DNA of 64,000 nucleotides. Origin: Frigoribacterium faeni. GTDB lineage: Bacteria; Actinomycetota; Actinomycetes; Actinomycetales; Microbacteriaceae. Position 1 is the first letter of the stretch. Every line of letters starts with the position of its first letter. Shown here piece after piece: positions 62,101-64,000 of this stretch. The notes under the pieces were generated by a model. The model ran no database searches, was not told the origin of the DNA, and saw nothing but the letters and a program-made list of their open reading frames with translations. The translations under genes and the position numbers were made by a program. The stretch lies in NCBI RefSeq assembly GCF_011761235.1, contig NZ_JAAOYW010000002.1, positions 310,001 to 374,000 of the forward strand, given 5' to 3'.

Positions 62101-63498
62101 GCCTCGGCCGTGTCGAGCAGCGACCTGCACCTCTACGGCCTCGACTGCGGCAACGGCGGCATCACCTCGCTCGCCGGGTTCCCGCACACCGGCGCGGTCG
62201 CCCAGCGCACCCAGCTCGAGCGCGCGACCCGGCTGATCGACCGCCTCGTGGCCGAGATGGGGAGACGCCACGAGGTCATCGGGACCGCGGGCGTCGCGAA
62301 CATCGCCGAGCAGCGGGCCACGGCCGCCCCCGAGGACCGCCTGCCCCACGTGCTCGTGCTGATCGACCGGTGGGAGAACTTCGTCGGCACCCTCGGCGAG
62401 GTCGACGGCGGGCGCCTGACCGACGCCGTGCAGTCGATGCTCCGTGACGGAGCGGGGGCCGGGCTGCACCTGGTCGTCTCGGGCGACCGGTCGCTGCTCA
62501 CGAGCCGCATGGCCGTGCTCACCGACGACAAGGTGGTGCTGCGCCTGACCGACCGGCTCGACTACAGCCTCGCGACGATCGACCACAAGACGCTGCCCGC
62601 CGAGATCGGCCCGGGGCGGGGCTTCCGCTCGGGCAGCGGGGTCGAGGTGCAGGTCGGCGTGCTCGGCGACGACGTCAGCGGCCAGGCGCAGGTGGCCGCG
62701 GTCCGCGAGCTGGCCGAGCGCCTGCAGGCGGCCGAGCCCCGGGCGCTGCGCCGCACCTCGCCCCTGCGGGTCGACGACCTGCCGAGCCAGCTCGACCTCG
62801 ACGCGGCGCTCGAGCTCGCGGGCGCCGACGCGAGCCGTCCGCTCTGGGCCCTCGTCGGCGTGGGCGGCGACGAGATGACGGCGCAGGGCATCGACCTCGA
62901 GGCCGACGCGCCCACCTTCGTCGTCGCCGGGCCGTCGCGCAGCGGGCGCAGCACGATGCTGCTCACGATCGCCGAGTCGCTGCTGCGGGCGGGCACCGAG
63001 ATCGTCGTCGCGGCTCCCCGCCCGTCGCCGCTGCGCGGCCTCGCGGGCCACGCGGGCGTGCGCGGCGTGCTGACCGGCACCGACCTCACCGAGGCCGACC
63101 TGGCGCCCCTGCTGGCCCCCGACGGCCGGCCGGTCGCGCTGGTCGTCGACGACGGCGAGCTGCTGCTCGACGTCACCGCCAAGCAGTGGCTGCGCTCGTT
63201 CGTGCAGTCGGCCGCCGACCACCGTCGCGCGCTCGTGCTCGGCGGCAACGCGAACGGCCTCTGCGCAGGCTTCTCGGGCTGGCAGGTCGAGGCGAAGAAG
63301 AACCGCCGCGGCGCCCTGCTCAGCCCGCAGGCGACGCTCGACGGCGACCTCGTCGGCGTGCGCGTCACGAGGTCGATGGTGTCGTCGCGCGTGACGCCGG
63401 GGCGGGCGCTCGTGCACCTCGGCAGCGGCGAGCCGATGACCGTGCAGGTGCCGGTGGCGGCGACCCGGGCGGCGGTAGTGTTGGCCGGTCACGACTGA
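59104..63498 (+). CDS. eccC: Type VII secretion FtsK/SpoIIIE ATPase (EccC/EssC type)
   Basis: A 1464-residue motor protein. The N-terminal about 200 residues carry no canonical motif but resemble the FHA-like region of EssC; two helices follow at about 222-262. Three FtsK-type ATPase domains come next. Domain 1 is canonical: GTTGSGKSEF with Lys654, LVDYKGGAAF, and LIVIDEFAALAKE. In domain 2 the P-loop is GAPGSGRSQ (Arg988) and in domain 3 GPSRSGRST (Arg1282), so the Walker Lys is Arg in both, and their Walker B acids are weaker (LVLIDRWENF, VALVVDDGEL). Single-chain, FHA-bearing form is closer to EssC than to split EccCa/EccCb. ATG overlaps the preceding stop. Confidence 0.92.
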   Translation: MRVVLTVSDDVAGTRSDLVVDAPGETPLALVLEAIGREVGTVSRTPEGVDEQATFATSGLLDGALLHVGSPPPGRAAPGVVELRLVGGVGAGRSEPVVVGRTLLAVDADGLLVLGASELPAVAELDVAFDAGVRVRAVPPEPGLATTPALLEEEPLTDEWAEWPPEARLRVGESVLAALPATVPDVVLLRAPDSGWVDYNRPPRLLPPTPPVKYVIPRVPAPPQRSPLPWIMAAVPAVFGIVMAVAFQHAFYLMFAFMSPIMMIGTTVTNRRNGKKSHGKALAEHRELVARIEGWVDDSIAAERDRRRSRAADAAELRTAARVPTHRLWERRPTDPDHLHVRVGTADLPSTVEIQDERSTDQRSTATGTTRQVPVVLSLARTGVVGLAGSGSRPRLLGRWLVGQLAVAQSPHDVRLVVLTSVPALPEWAWATWLPHARPGDGDDALAAIGADGETIGRRLAELSLVLQERRAASSARSANPQRFSPEYVVVLDGARRLRAMPGVVGLLREGPQHGIRVVCLDAEEWQLPEECTATVVQHADTRLTVREHGRADLDDVLADLVVDDWYDDVARDLSPVRDLSSSETAGLVPDSAALLPVLGIEHPTGELLAERWRHEGGAATSAVVGVSIDGPFSIDLVSDGPHGLVAGTTGSGKSEFLQTLVASLAVANRPDAMTFVLVDYKGGAAFAAVADLPHTVGLVTDLDSHLVERALRSLRSELTRREHVLAASGAKDIEDHDEHLDRGGLGERLPRLLIVIDEFAALAKELPDFVTGLVGIAQRGRSLGVHLILATQRPSGVISPEIRANTNLRVALRMTDTGESSDVIDVPDAARIAKSLPGRAYARLGHSSVVPFQSARVGGRSALDSDGTTAPPFVRLFDWRDAALALPSRPATGATAVETDLTVLVGALRRATELAGVERQRSPWLAPLGTVLPLALTPPEERAGQGAPLTFRWGTEDLPDRQEQRPAVVDLDQFGHLYVVGAPGSGRSQALRSIAAAAASAVSSSDLHLYGLDCGNGGITSLAGFPHTGAVAQRTQLERATRLIDRLVAEMGRRHEVIGTAGVANIAEQRATAAPEDRLPHVLVLIDRWENFVGTLGEVDGGRLTDAVQSMLRDGAGAGLHLVVSGDRSLLTSRMAVLTDDKVVLRLTDRLDYSLATIDHKTLPAEIGPGRGFRSGSGVEVQVGVLGDDVSGQAQVAAVRELAERLQAAEPRALRRTSPLRVDDLPSQLDLDAALELAGADASRPLWALVGVGGDEMTAQGIDLEADAPTFVVAGPSRSGRSTMLLTIAESLLRAGTEIVVAAPRPSPLRGLAGHAGVRGVLTGTDLTEADLAPLLAPDGRPVALVVDDGELLLDVTAKQWLRSFVQSAADHRRALVLGGNANGLCAGFSGWQVEAKKNRRGALLSPQATLDGDLVGVRVTRSMVSSRVTPGRALVHLGSGEPMTVQVPVAATRAAVVLAGHD

Positions 63499-63511
63499 CC
63501 AGGGGGACCAG

Positions 63512-64000
63512 ATGAGCGACGACGGCGGGGCACAGCGCCACCACGAGACCACGCAGGGCACGGGCGGGGCGGGGGCGGCCCCCGGGGCCGCCGGTCCTGC
63601 CGGGGCGGGCGGGCCTGCCGGGCCTGCCGGGCCTGCCGGGCCTGCCGGGCCTGCCGGGCCCGCCGAGGCCGACGGGGCGGGGGACGCCGCCTCGAGCCGT
63701 CGCCGGCGACGCACGCTGATCGTCGTCGGCGGGGCCGTCGTGGTCTTCGCCCTGGGCGTCGTCCTCGCGGTCGCCGTGGGGCGCACGGCGGCGTCGCACC
63801 AGCCGCAGGCGGCCGCGGTCGAGTACCTCGAGGCCGTGCAGCAGGGCCAGGTCGAGCGGGCGATGTCGCTCGACGGCACCGAGGTCGGCGACGACGACGT
63901 GCTGCTCACCGACGAGGCCTACTCGGCCGTCACGGACGGCGTCACCGGCTACAGCGTGACGGGCACGACCGTCGACGGCGACTCCGCCGTGGTCACCGCC
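63512..64000 (+). CDS. Membrane protein with collagen-like linker, truncated at window end
   Basis: 163 codons are visible. The N-terminal about 50 residues are Gly/Pro/Ala-rich with GPA triplets from a 9-bp tandem repeat, then a basic stretch (SSRRRRR), a helix at about residues 68-92 and an extracellular part starting AAAVEYLEAVQQGQVERAM, which looks like a DUF4878/NTF2-like fold. The ATG is 13 bases after the eccC stop behind AGGGGGA. Probably part of the type VII locus; the C-terminal domain is missing. Confidence 0.75.
   Translation, partial: MSDDGGAQRHHETTQGTGGAGAAPGAAGPAGAGGPAGPAGPAGPAGPAGPAEADGAGDAASSRRRRRTLIVVGGAVVVFALGVVLAVAVGRTAASHQPQAAAVEYLEAVQQGQVERAMSLDGTEVGDDDVLLTDEAYSAVTDGVTGYSVTGTTVDGDSAVVTA
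63612..63665 (+). repeat. 9-bp tandem repeat encoding GPA triplets
   Basis: Five exact copies of GGCCTGCCG followed by one variant (GGCCCGCCG) encode a collagen-like Gly-Pro-Ala run in the protein at 63512. Confidence 0.95.

Noticed and set aside
57937-63909. Open minus-strand frame of about 1990 codons opposite the secretion operon
   Set aside because: It is a mirror of the eccC coding frame caused by GC-rich third positions; composition is Arg/Gly/Ala/His noise and no family motif appears.

Overview
The window is 64 kb of very GC-rich DNA with densely packed genes. The content points to an actinomycete of the order Micrococcales, most like a Microbacteriaceae member: a mycothiol synthase gene beside a GlnR-type regulator, a SenX3/RegX3-type two-component pair with phoU and gpmA close by, a carD - ispDF - cysS - rlmB run, a fused oleBC gene, DUF5997, DUF4032 and DUF2332 proteins, and a type VII secretion ATPase. 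There is no rRNA, no insertion sequence, no integrase and no CRISPR array. One tRNA (Thr, anticodon TGT) is present. The family assignment is inference from gene content.

Layout. 1-4073: end of a DUF2332 gene, msrB plus a nitroreductase-like gene, tRNA-Thr, a FUSC-type membrane protein and two divergent, related two-TM proteins. 4116-9467: an olefin/hydrocarbon (ole) operon in which five reading frames follow each other with 4-base stop/start overlaps: a 34-codon leaderless upstream ORF, oleA, an oleBC fusion, a Pro/Ala/Val-rich repeat ORF and oleD. 9472-9819: four long palindromes in the order A-B-B'-A'. 9861-18358: putA with a palindromic operator, a DrrAB-like ABC exporter, an orphan small protein and a divergent TetR/MFS pair. 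18274-22322: small genes, a 17-bp tandem array, the tail of a decayed gene and a low-GC islet carrying a DUF2510/coiled-coil/GIY-YIG protein. 22323-29192: LysR-like effector domain/DUF5997, zinc peptidase, two medium-chain dehydrogenases, and a PfkB/ROK pair. 29414-38891: MarR-regulated drug exporter, AI-2E family permease, glycosyltransferase, phosphoesterase, DsbA-like protein, sugar-importer ATPase and DUF4032. 38909-49186: housekeeping run (rlmB, cysS, ispDF, carD, phosphate two-component system, phoU, gpmA, methyltransferase). 49244-54282: FUSC-like protein, ygfZ-like gene, nitrobindin-like gene, a 38-aa membrane peptide, and GlnR-like/mshD. 54579-64000: a type VII secretion operon (WXG100 protein, a likely substrate pair, three unrecognised partners, EccC/EssC ATPase and a truncated membrane protein), cut by the window edge.

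Cross-cutting signals. At least fifteen start codons lie 6 or 7 bases after a TANNNT hexamer, so leaderless transcription looks common. The nonamer AGGAGGCGC occurs about 39 times (20 on +, 19 on -), roughly twenty times the number expected from base composition. Inverted pairs of its 13-base extension form two 39-bp hairpins directly behind genes. This resembles DNA-uptake-sequence behaviour and is the most unusual whole-window signal. A second shared signal, TGCACA-N4-TGTGCA, precedes both the type VII operon and the GIY-YIG islet.
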